Positions 35,999 through 45,589 of a stretch of 64,000 nt of DNA are shown here, in pieces. Made by a program: the position numbers and the translations under genes. Positions within the stretch are counted from its first letter, which is position 1, and every line of letters begins with the position of its first letter. The DNA lies in NCBI GenBank assembly GCA_937912115.1, contig CALDOI010000048.1, positions 89,870 to 153,869 of the forward strand. Reading direction: 5' to 3'. The notes below the pieces were generated by a model that did not search any database, had not been told where the DNA came from, and worked only from the letters and a program-made list of their open reading frames with translations. The DNA comes from an uncultured Bacteroidota bacterium. Its GTDB lineage: Bacteria; Bacteroidota; Bacteroidia; Bacteroidales; F082.

Positions 35999-37101
35999 AG
36001 TGGTATCCTTAAGTTTAGTGAATATAGGTTTTTATTATCATTGATAGTTAGATCATAACTATTGCCGAATAACAAATCAAGTCTCTTTTTTGAATTAGCT
36101 ATTCCTATTCCAGAGTTGTTCCGATCATTTTCCATGAAATGCTGACTATTGACTATATTGAATTCCAACATATCATGCATTACACCAATATCAATATTGA
36201 TAAAAGAATCTGCATTATAACTAACTCCATGTTTAAATGCATTTTCCATGAAAGAAATAAATAGCAATGGTGGAATTTGCTTATCAGGGATATGGCCGGG
36301 AATGTTTAATTCAACTTTAACTTTATCAGAAAATCTAAGTTTCATCAATCCAACATAGTTACTTATAAACTCCAATTCCTTATTGAGTGGTATCTTTTCT
36401 GCTTCCGACTCGTATAGTATATGCCTCATCAATTTTGACAAACTAATGATTGATTGTTTTGCCTCCTCTGTATCAATATCAATTAATGCATGGATATTAT
36501 TGAGAGTATTCATGAAAAAATGCGGACTCACCTGATTTCTGAGAAAAGCTAGTTGATTTTGAACATTTTCCTTTTCGAGTTTGGACTTCTCCTGCTCCAG
36601 AACCGACCACCTCATCATCATTCTTAATCCTGTATCAAACCCAATTATCAATATTGAAACAATAATAGTATTTATAAATGGAGGATAAGGAAATGGATTT
36701 GCTCTCTTTTCAGGAGGTTGGTGAAGCCCATTGGGAGGCCCGATTTGAAGCCTTTCACCCATTGGAGGTCGATGCTGTATTTCGTGAGGTGGTGGTCCGC
36801 CAATTCCTATTCCATGCTCAAAAAAATAAAGTCCAAATGCGAACACAATTATTGTGATGATTGCAGCTACTATATATGAAATTTTTTTTCGTTTGAAAAG
36901 AAATATGGGAATAAGAACAAAGTGGTTAAATAAGAACAAGAAGAAAAAAGGTATTACTGCTTTTAATGACCTTAATACGTTTTCCCAATATAAATACTCA
37001 TCCGATGAAAACATTAATAACGGTGCAGCAAACAATAGCAGCCACATTGTTAATATTATTAATGTTTCAGAATACTTTATTTTTTCTGTTCTTATATTCA
37101 T
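35995..37101 (-). CDS. LytS-like sensor histidine kinase
   Basis: 368 residues. Four membrane helices lie in the first 165 residues; between the third and fourth is a loop rich in Pro and His (GGPPPHEIQHRPPMGER and on), probably periplasmic. The kinase core has the His_kinase motif SPHFFMNTLNNIHALI (His near 194), the N-box FMENAFKHGV and a G-box GIGIANSKKRLDLL. It phosphorylates the LytTR regulator encoded next to it. It starts 25 bases after the DUF1566 gene, so all three are likely one mRNA. The His-rich loop may bind a metal; that is a guess. Confidence 0.93.
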   Translation of the reverse strand: MNIRTEKIKYSETLIILTMWLLLFAAPLLMFSSDEYLYWENVLRSLKAVIPFFFLFLFNHFVLIPIFLFKRKKISYIVAAIITIIVFAFGLYFFEHGIGIGGPPPHEIQHRPPMGERLQIGPPNGLHQPPEKRANPFPYPPFINTIIVSILIIGFDTGLRMMMRWSVLEQEKSKLEKENVQNQLAFLRNQVSPHFFMNTLNNIHALIDIDTEEAKQSIISLSKLMRHILYESEAEKIPLNKELEFISNYVGLMKLRFSDKVKVELNIPGHIPDKQIPPLLFISFMENAFKHGVSYNADSFINIDIGVMHDMLEFNIVNSQHFMENDRNNSGIGIANSKKRLDLLFGNSYDLTINDNKNLYSLNLRIPL

Positions 37102-37126
37102 GATTACAAGTATAATGATATTTTTA

Positions 37127-38671
37127 TTACTTCTTAATAAAAATACCGGTTAAAACTAACTCATGATCGATTACCTTCACAAAGTAGAGGCCTGGATTCA
37201 TAAAATCAACATCCATTATCTGAGTTGTTTCATTATTTATTGCCTGATTTAAAATTAGTCTACCATCCATATTATACACTTCAAGAGTCCCTGATGAAAT
37301 GCCTTCAGCACTTACAGAAACTGTTTTAAATGAAGGATTTGGAAATATCTTCAAGTTATTATCAATGCTATTCAAGTCATTTACTCCAGCATTAATATCG
37401 GCATCCCTTACTAATCTTACATAATTAAAAATTCTGATAACATCACCTTGAGGCCCATGACCATAAGGGTAATTAGCAGGATCACCTGTTTTTGGATCAC
37501 TACGTTGTGAACCGGCACCATGAACATCCATAAGTGTATAGTTACCCGATCCGGGAGGCAATGCTTCCATCCAGCCCAGACCTTCGCCAAAACAAACGTA
37601 GGCTCCAAATCCACCTGGGGCATTTTCCTGCCAGCTTGAATGAGTCGTGCCAGTCCAGTAAAAGGGGTAGTTCGAGTTCCCTCCTTCATCAGTTATTTGA
37701 GAACAATTAAAAAGGGGATCAATGGCTGCTGAGTTTGATGTTGAAGGTGAACGTGTATAGTCTAATATGCTCTGTAACTCTTTTGCATTTGGTAAACGCC
37801 AATCAGAATAGCCCGCAATTAAATTATTTTCAGCATAACTCAGTGCACTTGCCCATAACATACCCTCACCGCTATCATCCTGAGTCCACATCAATCCAGT
37901 TGCACTATCAGTAATTGTACCATTTCCATTATTCAGGAAATCATTCACTCCATAGTTCTCATTACCACGTACATACATTACATAAAACTGCTTTTCTTCA
38001 GTTTGTCCTGGCATTGGCCCTGTTCCATATCCCTTTATACGGCCATCGGCAAAGTTTACTCCAAACATTGTTTCATCTCCCGTCATTGTTAGTCCAGCAT
38101 AAAGGGTTGAAGATGCCATTTGTGCATCAATTATTCGTTCACCTGCATTTTGATCACCATAGTTAAAATCAAAATAATCAGTATCAATAAATGGAATTAA
38201 ATCGTCTGTTGATGTACCATTATAGCCACTGGGGTCAACGCCACTAAAAATTATAAGTGAGTACATTTCTTTTATTGAAGGCAGACGCCAGTCGGTATAA
38301 CCTGCAAGGTCAAAATCAACTGCAGCAGCAACAGCCTCGTTGTATGACATCTTATCATCATAATCAATATCGCCATCACCATCCATATCAGGGCTTTTTT
38401 GCCACATTAGTCCGGTTACCAAATCGGTAACAGTTCCGTCCCCATTATTCTGGTAACTCGGCACTTTGCCTGTATAATTGGCATCCTGTCCGAAGTAAGC
38501 GTCACCTGTAACAGTGGCATTGATTTCTATAATTGTATCATAGAATTTTTGCTGATCGGTATCAACAATAGGATAAGTAATAGTGGTCTGAGCCTGTGAA
38601 GAAAAGTTACCAAGCAATAATGTAATAACAATCAATGATTGAGTAATCCGGGTTTTTAATACTATTTTCAT
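37127..38671 (-). CDS. DUF1566 (Lcl-type) secreted protein with T9SS sorting domain
   Basis: 514 residues with signal peptide. Two DUF1566/Lcl units: the first has DGTVTDLVTGLMWQ and DWRLPSIKEMYSLI (about 75-230), the second has NGTITDSATGLMWTQDD and DWRLPNAKELQSIL (about 245-410). The end, from IFPNPSFKTVSV, is a type A sorting domain, so it is exported by the type IX system and stays at the surface or is released. DUF1566 is a C-lectin-like fold of unknown ligand. It is the first gene of the unit that also encodes the LytS/LytTR pair, under site A. Confidence 0.9.
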   Translation of the reverse strand: MKIVLKTRITQSLIVITLLLGNFSSQAQTTITYPIVDTDQQKFYDTIIEINATVTGDAYFGQDANYTGKVPSYQNNGDGTVTDLVTGLMWQKSPDMDGDGDIDYDDKMSYNEAVAAAVDFDLAGYTDWRLPSIKEMYSLIIFSGVDPSGYNGTSTDDLIPFIDTDYFDFNYGDQNAGERIIDAQMASSTLYAGLTMTGDETMFGVNFADGRIKGYGTGPMPGQTEEKQFYVMYVRGNENYGVNDFLNNGNGTITDSATGLMWTQDDSGEGMLWASALSYAENNLIAGYSDWRLPNAKELQSILDYTRSPSTSNSAAIDPLFNCSQITDEGGNSNYPFYWTGTTHSSWQENAPGGFGAYVCFGEGLGWMEALPPGSGNYTLMDVHGAGSQRSDPKTGDPANYPYGHGPQGDVIRIFNYVRLVRDADINAGVNDLNSIDNNLKIFPNPSFKTVSVSAEGISSGTLEVYNMDGRLILNQAINNETTQIMDVDFMNPGLYFVKVIDHELVLTGIFIKK

Positions 38672-38699
38672 ACTACTTGATTTTTTAAGCTTTCAAGTA

Positions 38700-38765
38700 C
38701 AAAGAAACGAGAGATTTCAAATAGAAAAAAAAGTAATCAACAGATGGGAAGTTTTTATCAATTAG
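38700..38765 (-). promoter_or_regulatory. LytTR-type direct-repeat operator and promoter, site A
   Basis: Read leftward: repeat 1 CTAATTGAT (38757-38765), repeat 2 TCTGTTGAT (38736-38744), 21-base period with CCC in the spacer; 30 bases after the second TTG comes TTTCTTTG (38700-38707), 29 bases before the DUF1566 start. Repeat 1 is the weakest of the ten half-sites. Confidence 0.72.
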
Positions 38766-38812
38766 TGACCTGATTTTGGGGTAAGTTTTGGTCGTGAGTT
38801 TATCTACAACTA

Positions 38813-39592
38813 TTATTGATCGGCATTATTCCAGTAATTATACGTGGCTCCGATACCTGCTAAAGAGGTTAAAAGAAGAATAATATAACTCATCGGAACC
38901 AAATGAAATCCACTCTCACTATCGGAAACGCTAAAAACACCAGGAATAGCCCAGGGAAAATATGGCCCCCATCCAACCATGGCAATCAATTGTGCCATTA
39001 CCACCATGAATAATACAAACCCAATGGGAGCGATAATACCCCTTGATTTACCACATACATACCCAATTACTGTATTAAGCATAATAGTGAGTAAAACTGT
39101 GATAAAGAAATTTTGAGAAAACCCGATAAAAACTTCATATGACCAACCCGGAATATTTATGATTCTACCAAAAACCAATGCACTTAAATACATAACTATT
39201 GAAAGTGCAATACACCAAATGGTTGCAATTACAAATTTTGCCGAAATTATTGAAGATCGTGAAACGGGTAGCGATAATAAATCGGTTAATGTATTTTCGA
39301 TATACTCTCGACCAAAAACCCAGCTTGTTACGAAACCAAAGGCAATTATCCCCATAACAGCTACTACCTGATTAATGATTTCAAAATAGCCAAGCCATGA
39401 GTTTTCAGAGAAAAACTTAGCTTTGGCTCCAATTAATCCAAGTTTTTCAGCCATGTGCGGGTTTTGTGCAATAAACATTAACAACCCCATCATTGCCGGT
39501 ATAAAAATAAATAATCCAAAGGTAGTTGTTACAATCCATGATCTGCGCAATTTCATGATTTCTGTCTGTATAGCTATTATCAAATTATTCAT
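38813..39592 (-). CDS. ABC-2-type transporter permease
   Basis: 259 residues, six membrane helices, with the ABC-2 segment FGREYIENTLTDLLSLPVSR (about 90-109) typical of exporter permeases. It overlaps the ATPase gene by 4 bases. The pair exports a lipid, peptide or drug; the substrate cannot be read. Confidence 0.9.
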   Translation of the reverse strand: MNNLIIAIQTEIMKLRRSWIVTTTFGLFIFIPAMMGLLMFIAQNPHMAEKLGLIGAKAKFFSENSWLGYFEIINQVVAVMGIIAFGFVTSWVFGREYIENTLTDLLSLPVSRSSIISAKFVIATIWCIALSIVMYLSALVFGRIINIPGWSYEVFIGFSQNFFITVLLTIMLNTVIGYVCGKSRGIIAPIGFVLFMVVMAQLIAMVGWGPYFPWAIPGVFSVSDSESGFHLVPMSYIILLLTSLAGIGATYNYWNNADQ

Positions 39593-40509
39593 ATTGCCTC
39601 CTTTTCTTTTATGGTTCGCAAAAAGAATGACTCAAGGTTTTCCTCTTCAACATTAAGTTTATTCAATTTGAAATTATTGGATATCAAAAGTCTTGCTATT
39701 TCATCTGGTGCAACCACAGTTTTTTTATCCATGGATACAATCTGATTATTTTGGATCATCGTTTCCATTAAACCATGCCTATGTATTACTTCCAATGCCT
39801 CATTATCGTTATTGGTTTGAATAACAAGCTGTTTATGACAGAGTTCTTTAAGTTGATCGGAATATATTTCCCTGATCATTTTTCCTTTGTGGATTATACC
39901 GATACGAGTTGCAAATTGTGAAATCTCACCAAGGATGTGGCTTGAAATAAATATTGTTACACCTTTATTTTTTGCCAGATCGATTAATAATTCACGTATA
40001 TCGTGGATGCCAGCAGGGTCTAAACCATTGGTGGGTTCATCAAGGATCATAATTTCCGGATCATGCATCATTGCTTTGGCTAAGCCCAAACGTTGCTTAT
40101 TGCCAAGAGACAGATGTTTGGCAAGTCTGTTTGCATAAGATGTGATTTCCAATTTTTCCATTATTCTGTCAACTACTTTTCTATCTTCTAGATTACGTAA
40201 TTTCCTGATTAAATGAAGATTTTCTTTTACACTCAGGTTTGGATAGGAGTGTGGAACTTCAACCAGATAACCGGTTTTTTTCCATATGTTCGTATTTGAA
40301 GGTACAACCAGACTATCATATAATAATGCCTGTCCAGATGTTGGCTTTACTATACCAAGTAACATACGGATGGTTGTTGTCTTTCCTGCACCATTTAGCC
40401 CAAGGAAACCATAAATCTCACCTTTGTTTACTGAAATATTATTATCAGAAACGGCACATACATCTTTGTATGTTTTGTTTAATGAGCGTGTTCGTATTAT
40501 TTCTTTCAT
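39589..40509 (-). CDS. ABC transporter ATP-binding protein
   Basis: 306 residues. Walker A GLNGAGKTT near residue 37, signature LSLGNKQRLGLAKAM, Walker B IMILDEPTNGLDPAG, and the H-loop in ISSHIL. The last 90 residues form the accessory domain usual in the CcmA/bacitracin-type exporters. Works with the permease downstream. Starts 47 bases after the TetR gene, in the same unit. Confidence 0.95.
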   Translation of the reverse strand: MKEIIRTRSLNKTYKDVCAVSDNNISVNKGEIYGFLGLNGAGKTTTIRMLLGIVKPTSGQALLYDSLVVPSNTNIWKKTGYLVEVPHSYPNLSVKENLHLIRKLRNLEDRKVVDRIMEKLEITSYANRLAKHLSLGNKQRLGLAKAMMHDPEIMILDEPTNGLDPAGIHDIRELLIDLAKNKGVTIFISSHILGEISQFATRIGIIHKGKMIREIYSDQLKELCHKQLVIQTNNDNEALEVIHRHGLMETMIQNNQIVSMDKKTVVAPDEIARLLISNNFKLNKLNVEEENLESFFLRTIKEKEAI

Positions 40510-40556
40510 TTTTTTGTTATTATAACAACCAACTGGTATGTTAATGTGTAAAAAAA

Positions 40557-41159
40557 TTAAGTCATCAGGTTTTCATATAGGGAATAAAAGGCTTCTTGTA
40601 ATTTTGTGCTGTACTTTACCTGCTTATTGGAGTTAAGAGCCCTGATAAAAACACCATCGGTACAGTAAAGAAACAAGTTTGCAATTTCAGTATTTGTTGT
40701 ATGGGATACTATCTCTTTTGATTTCCTGGCATTCTCGATTACCCTTTCCCATACTTTCATGTCATTTCTATACTGTTCAGCTTCAATTTCCAGCATTTCG
40801 GGAAAGCGTTTCATTGCCTCGAACATGATGAAGAAGAAATTAAATGATACCTCTTCGTTTTCATCTCCTCCCATCATAACATTAATTTGCTTAAATGATT
40901 TCTCAATTGTATAAATATATTTATCAATAAAATCCTTAAGTGAGTATTTTGGGAATGCGGAATAATCCATAGCTCCCATATTGAAAAACATGAGGACAAT
41001 TTCTTTAAACAACTCTTCCTTTCCAGTAAAGTAGTGATAAACCGCACCTTTCGAAAGACCAGTAGCCTGTACAATCTCTTTCATAGTAACTTCACGATAA
41101 CTCTTTTGAAGGAATAGTAACAAGGATGTACTTAATATAAAATCTTTAGTTTCTTTCAT
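40557..41159 (-). CDS. TetR-family repressor of the ABC exporter
   Basis: 200 residues. N-terminal helix-turn-helix YREVTMKEIVQATGLSKGAV followed by YHYFTGKEELFKEI; the rest is a helical ligand-binding domain. First gene of the TetR-ATPase-permease unit, so it probably represses its own operon; an imperfect palindrome overlaps the promoter right in front of its start. The inducer is unknown. Confidence 0.93.
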   Translation of the reverse strand: MKETKDFILSTSLLLFLQKSYREVTMKEIVQATGLSKGAVYHYFTGKEELFKEIVLMFFNMGAMDYSAFPKYSLKDFIDKYIYTIEKSFKQINVMMGGDENEEVSFNFFFIMFEAMKRFPEMLEIEAEQYRNDMKVWERVIENARKSKEIVSHTTNTEIANLFLYCTDGVFIRALNSNKQVKYSTKLQEAFYSLYENLMT

Positions 41160-41162
41160 AAT

Positions 41163-41176
41163 ACCGACCGTTTGGT
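41163..41176 (-). promoter_or_regulatory. Candidate TetR operator
   Basis: ACCGACCGTTTGGT, an imperfect palindrome (10 of 14 positions symmetric) 4 bases before the TetR start. TetR-type operators of the form ACCGACCGGTCGGT are known in related bacteria. Confidence 0.5.
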
Positions 41177-41558
41177 TTGCAAATATATTAAATATTTTGA
41201 AAGTAAAACTTTTAATACAGTTTTTTGCAATCGATGGAAGTTTTTGTACTAAATACCAAAAAGCTTTAGTGCCGCGCCTTTACATAATTTCCCAACCGGC
41301 AACCGAGTATCAACAACCTCTATCAAATTTCTGTTATACCAGTATGGAATGGAGACCTATCAATATATTTCCATTACGCACCTTAAGGAATAAAACTACG
41401 CTGCATTGCATTATGTAACAAGGTTTCGTTTACCATTTCGGGCGCGAAAAAGTTATACCTGAAAAATTTACCACAGAACCAATTTTAGACCATTTTTTAA
41501 TAAGAGGCATAGTTTTAAAAGTATAATTTTACCTGATTTTACAACAAAAATAAATCTG
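41177..41558. other. Intergenic region without a gene I can support
   Basis: The middle (41250-41460) is richer in G+C than the surroundings and one frame stays open for about 70 codons from a TTG, but it has no recognisable motif and no ATG start. It may be a decayed gene. Confidence 0.35.
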
Positions 41559-42194
41559 ATGAAAGTAGTCGCATTTAATGGAAGCCCAAAACCCAAAGGA
41601 AACACTTATCATGCCCTTAAGCTGGTAACTGATGAATTGGAGAAACAAGGGATTGAAACAGAGATTATCACTGTAGGAAATAAGAAAATATCAGGATGCT
41701 TAGCCTGTAACCAGTGTGTTAAAAATCGTGATGAGAAATGTTCAATTACCATTGATAAAGTTAATGAGTGGATCCAGAAGATGAAAGAAGCAGATAGTAT
41801 TATTCTAGGCTCACCAGTTCATTTTGCAGCTATGGCTGGCAATATGAAATCATTTTTAGATCGTGCGTTTTATGTAGGAGGTGTAAATGGATCATTGTAT
41901 CGCCATAAGGTGGGTGCATCGGTTGTGGCAGTGCGACGTTCGGGAGGATTACCTACCTTCAACGAGCTTAATAATTTTTTAAATTATTCTGAAATGATGA
42001 TACCAACTTCCAATTACTGGAATGTAATTCATGGTACTACTCCCGGTGAGGTGTTGCAGGATGAAGAAGGAGTTCAAATCATGCAGGTGCTGGGACAAAA
42101 CATGGCATACCTAATGAAATTGGTGCAACATGGACATAATATCGTTGCTCCTCCTCCTAAGGCAAGAAAAATCTATACAAACTTCATCAGGTAA
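41559..42194 (+). CDS. Flavodoxin-like NAD(P)H FMN reductase/iron-sulfur flavoprotein
   Basis: 211 residues. FMN-binding loop FNGSPKPKGNTYHAL at the N-terminus, the cysteine segment CLACNQCVKNRDEKC near 48-62 as in the iron-sulfur flavoprotein group, and ILGSPVHFAAMAGNMKSFLDR near 90. Such proteins reduce quinones, nitro compounds or metal complexes, or carry electrons. With only three or four closely placed Cys, cluster binding is possible but not certain. The DMT exporter follows, so it may share an operon. Confidence 0.88.
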   Translation: MKVVAFNGSPKPKGNTYHALKLVTDELEKQGIETEIITVGNKKISGCLACNQCVKNRDEKCSITIDKVNEWIQKMKEADSIILGSPVHFAAMAGNMKSFLDRAFYVGGVNGSLYRHKVGASVVAVRRSGGLPTFNELNNFLNYSEMMIPTSNYWNVIHGTTPGEVLQDEEGVQIMQVLGQNMAYLMKLVQHGHNIVAPPPKARKIYTNFIR

Positions 42195-42203
42195 GTAATT
42201 GTT

Positions 42204-43127
42204 TTGCAGCATTTAAGAGTGAATAAACCAGAAAATAAAAATACCCTAATTGGCTTTGGTTTTGCCCTGTTGGCTACAGCTTTGTGGTCAGGTAATTTTG
42301 TTGTTGCCAGTGGATTATCAGATAGCATCCAACCTACTACTCTGGCTTTTTATCGCTGGCTGGTAGCCACGCTTGTTTTTACACCTTTTGCTTTCAAAAG
42401 TGTTAAGCGAGACTGGGCTACAATTAGAGCTAGTTTTTCATATCTTCTGTTAACTGCTGTACTTGGAGTTAGTATTTTCAATACTCTCATTTACTTCGCT
42501 GGTCAAACAAGTACGGCTGTCAATTTATCATTAATTGCACTTACTTTCCCAATATTTATTCTTCTCATTTCGGCCATTGTTTTCAAAGAACTAATAACAT
42601 CTGTCAGGGTTCTGGGAATTATAATTGTATTGATGGGTGTAATGCTGATAATCTCCAAAGGAAATCCGGCTGAACTTTTAAATTTAAAATTTAATACAGG
42701 GGATCCTTTAATGCTATTGGCAGCTTTTACTTTTGCTATTCATAGTCTTCTAGTAAAAAATAAACCAAAAAAAATAAGTATAATCTCACTTCAATACACA
42801 ACCTTTTTTATTGGGTTGATTATTCTTCTTCCGTTTTACTTATTTAGTAAAGATAGCATTGTGGGGTTTGAGCCGGAGTTTACTGTTATTGGAGCCATTC
42901 TGTATATTGGTATTTGCTCTTCTTTAATCTCCTTTGTTTCATGGAATAAAGCTATCATCAAAATTGGTGCATCATCAGCCGGAATGATTTATTTTTTAAT
43001 GCCTCTATTTAGTGGGTTAGTGGCGTGGGTACTGTTGGATGAAAAACTAAAATACTATCATTTGATTAGTGGAATTATGATAGTAACTGGTATACTGATC
43101 AGTAACCATCAGGCTAGGAGAGTATAG
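42204..43127 (+). CDS. EamA/DMT-family membrane transporter
   Basis: About 300 residues, ten membrane helices in two EamA repeats (FALLATALWSGNFVVASGL at the start; GDPLMLLAAFTFAIHSLLV in the middle). The family exports amino acids, nucleotides or drugs; substrate unknown. No ATG is available: the frame can start at TTG 42204 or GTG 42219; the GTG gives MNKPENKNTLIGFG, which fits the family better. Confidence 0.88.
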   Translation: MQHLRVNKPENKNTLIGFGFALLATALWSGNFVVASGLSDSIQPTTLAFYRWLVATLVFTPFAFKSVKRDWATIRASFSYLLLTAVLGVSIFNTLIYFAGQTSTAVNLSLIALTFPIFILLISAIVFKELITSVRVLGIIIVLMGVMLIISKGNPAELLNLKFNTGDPLMLLAAFTFAIHSLLVKNKPKKISIISLQYTTFFIGLIILLPFYLFSKDSIVGFEPEFTVIGAILYIGICSSLISFVSWNKAIIKIGASSAGMIYFLMPLFSGLVAWVLLDEKLKYYHLISGIMIVTGILISNHQARRV

Positions 43128-43191
43128 TTTTAAGTGTTTTAGATATTTACCTATGTCCTGATTTTAATTCAGAATTGGGTGGTTGAAAATC

Positions 43192-44958
43192 TTAAATCGA
43201 ACCCTGATTATCAGGCCAGCTTCCAAACGACTGTTTCTCAAACTTCATGCTGCCATCCTCACCTTTTAATATATTGATCCATGCCTGCCAGTTTTCATCG
43301 TCTATTTCAGGGTAATCCAAACGGTAATGACTACAACGGCTTTCTGTACGCATGATTGATGCTTTGAGTTTCATTTCAGCACTGATAATCATATTTGATG
43401 TTTCATGTGCAAGCCTGAGTTCATGCAAGTCGGCAGCCCTGAGCATTGGCATATGGTGATCTCTTAATTCTTCAATGTAAGCCAGGGCGGCTTTCATCAT
43501 ATTTTCCTTTTTTATGTATAATACAAAGTTGGGGATCATAACTCCCTGGAGGGTTTGTGTTACCCAGGCAGGGCTGTAACCTGCTTCCCGTTTTAAAGGG
43601 GCAAGGATTTCTTCCCTGATAAGGTTAATCTTTGTTTTTGAATTAACCGGCAAAGCAGTACTTTTGGAATATTCAGATGCAGCTTCAGCAGCAACAGCCC
43701 CCTGAACAGCAGATCCTGCCAATGAAGACCCAATCTGTGTATAAATTGCTCCAACCATATATGATCCCAGTGCATCGCCGGCAGCATATAACCCAGGGAT
43801 ATTTGATTCACACTTATCATTTATTGGAACTAGTCCTTCTGATTTATGAATTGCCATACCAGCAGAAGATCCACCGACAATTGTACCAGTCATTCCCGGT
43901 GGTGCTCCACCTTCTTTAGGTGGTCTTCTGTTTCTGGATTTGCTATCTGCAGAGTCAGGTTCTGCTCCATGTGGTTTTCTGTTTCTAAATTCTTCAGGAA
44001 CATAAGGGCCACCTTCAATATCATTGACTTTTTCTTCACCTGGCCTTCCCATTTTAATGGGAGAACCCATCATATAAGCTTTGTAATTCAGGTCAACACC
44101 CAGATCATGATGAATTTCAACATTTGTTGTCCCCGGTTTTCTTTCGAACATACCATGCCAGCCATCAAAGCATGCTGCTGCATTTTTAGACTGCCCCGGG
44201 TGACCATCATTCCACTCTTTACCGGTAACTTTTGCGCCGATATTGTACGCCATGATGGTACCATCGTGAGTTAGATCACAAATGGGAAAACCATTGGGTT
44301 TAAATCCACCTGCCCCGGTACAAAGGATAACACTTTTCGCATTGAAAATATGAATTTTTTCTTCACCTAAACTAAATCCGGCTGCACCTGCAATCCTTCC
44401 ATTTTCCTTGATAAGATGAGTAATTACAATCCGCTCTTTTACTGTTATATTCCTTTCTTCGATAGGTTTATTGAAACTGTTGAAATATAACGGGGAATCG
44501 AAAAACCCCCACGCTCTGAGTTCGTTTACTCTGGCAAGTGAGTGTTCAGCTAATTGCCTTGTGTAAGCCTTATTATTAGTTCCTAAGGCAGAACTTGAAA
44601 TAGCGTTTACAAAATCATCAATGCTAAAATTGGTAGTTGTTTCATCATATGCAAATATTCCTTTTGCAAAAGGAGTTTGCCCCGATGAGCCAAGGCGGCC
44701 TTTTGAAACAAGCAATACATTACTACCTGCATCGTGTGCCTTAACGGCTGCAAATAATCCGGCCATACCACTGCCAATAACAAGCACATCGGTTTCACTT
44801 TCCTGATGATCGATATTATCAATATCTATTTCCGGGTTATTTTTGGCCCAACTTGTTGAAACTCCCATTGAAACAAGGGCTGCCATTCCGGCTGCTCCAC
44901 CTGCTAATCCAAGGAAGTGGCGACGTGAAATACTACTATTTTCTTGTGAATTTCTCAT
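43192..44958 (-). CDS. Tat-exported FAD flavoprotein of the fumarate-reductase/AprA type
   Basis: 588 residues. Twin-arginine signal SRRHFLGLAGGAAGM at 11-25, so it is exported folded. FAD-binding VLVIGSGMAGLFAAVKAHDAG near 60; central VILCTGAGGF and GLYAAGDALGSYMVGAIYTQ near 400; C-terminal ESRCSHYRLDYPEIDDENW as in SdhA/AprA. The usual HGANRLGGNSL segment of SdhA/FrdA is replaced by MVGAIYTQIGSSLAGSAVQG, so the substrate is probably neither succinate nor fumarate. It ends the unit Spy-like, DUF1566, ferredoxin, membrane haem protein, flavoprotein; the gap to the membrane gene is 4 bases. Confidence 0.85.
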   Translation of the reverse strand: MRNSQENSSISRRHFLGLAGGAAGMAALVSMGVSTSWAKNNPEIDIDNIDHQESETDVLVIGSGMAGLFAAVKAHDAGSNVLLVSKGRLGSSGQTPFAKGIFAYDETTTNFSIDDFVNAISSSALGTNNKAYTRQLAEHSLARVNELRAWGFFDSPLYFNSFNKPIEERNITVKERIVITHLIKENGRIAGAAGFSLGEEKIHIFNAKSVILCTGAGGFKPNGFPICDLTHDGTIMAYNIGAKVTGKEWNDGHPGQSKNAAACFDGWHGMFERKPGTTNVEIHHDLGVDLNYKAYMMGSPIKMGRPGEEKVNDIEGGPYVPEEFRNRKPHGAEPDSADSKSRNRRPPKEGGAPPGMTGTIVGGSSAGMAIHKSEGLVPINDKCESNIPGLYAAGDALGSYMVGAIYTQIGSSLAGSAVQGAVAAEAASEYSKSTALPVNSKTKINLIREEILAPLKREAGYSPAWVTQTLQGVMIPNFVLYIKKENMMKAALAYIEELRDHHMPMLRAADLHELRLAHETSNMIISAEMKLKASIMRTESRCSHYRLDYPEIDDENWQAWINILKGEDGSMKFEKQSFGSWPDNQGSI

Positions 44959-44962
44959 TGCC

Positions 44963-45580
44963 TTATCCTAATTTCAGGTTTAAAAAATATCTCTTTAATA
45001 GAAGTAATACACCACTTACTGAAAGTAGAATTATAAATATTGACATTGCAATATCAGTATGACGTCCCAATTCTATAGCATGCCATGATGCTACAATAAT
45101 AAATACTATTGAGAGTATGCCATGAAGTAATCGCCAGCTACTAAACTTCATTGGTAGCCGGTTGCGAAATATTGAAGTAAGTCCTATTGTCAACATCAGT
45201 AGCCATGCCATGATCCCCAGAATAACTCCTGTGCTGCTGAAGGTTGTTAACAGAGTTATAAAAGCTTCCTCCGGTTCTACTCCCGATTCAAAATACCGTG
45301 GAAACACTATGAAGAAAGGATGCAACAGGAGTACTCCTGTGAAGATATAGCCAATAATTTTATGAAGATCAATAACCAATCCCATACTGTTTATATTCAG
45401 CATTTTCCTGCTATTTCGGGTTAGAAAAAATTGTCCAATCATTAATGATAATGCAATGAGGGTAACAATTGAAATTACTTCCTTTAGCACAGTACGACGA
45501 GGAAAATCCCCCAATGCCCAGAAGAGCATTGGGAGTCCAACTAACATACTAAAAACCAAAATTATATTATTCCTTTTCAT
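44963..45580 (-). CDS. Ferric-reductase-like haem b membrane protein
   Basis: 205 residues, six membrane helices. Histidines stand where haem b ligands occur in ferric-reductase-like proteins: DLHKIIGYIFTGVLLLHPFF (about 92-110) and RLLHGILSIVFIIVASWHAI (about 150-168). No FAD/NAD domain follows, so it is the membrane electron carrier only. Between the ferredoxin gene (9 bases) and the Tat flavoprotein gene (4 bases), it probably moves electrons across the inner membrane to the exported flavoprotein. Confidence 0.82.
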   Translation of the reverse strand: MKRNNIILVFSMLVGLPMLFWALGDFPRRTVLKEVISIVTLIALSLMIGQFFLTRNSRKMLNINSMGLVIDLHKIIGYIFTGVLLLHPFFIVFPRYFESGVEPEEAFITLLTTFSSTGVILGIMAWLLMLTIGLTSIFRNRLPMKFSSWRLLHGILSIVFIIVASWHAIELGRHTDIAMSIFIILLSVSGVLLLLKRYFLNLKLG

Positions 45581-45589
45581 AGCTCTCTA

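Noticed and set aside
41197..41418. 73-codon open frame from a TTG
   Set aside because: No ATG, no motif, no recognisable homology; listed only as possible decayed DNA.
43677..44274. Long rightward frames opposite the Tat flavoprotein gene
   Set aside because: They are shadows of the flavoprotein reading frame, with low-complexity Gln/His or Cys/Phe content.
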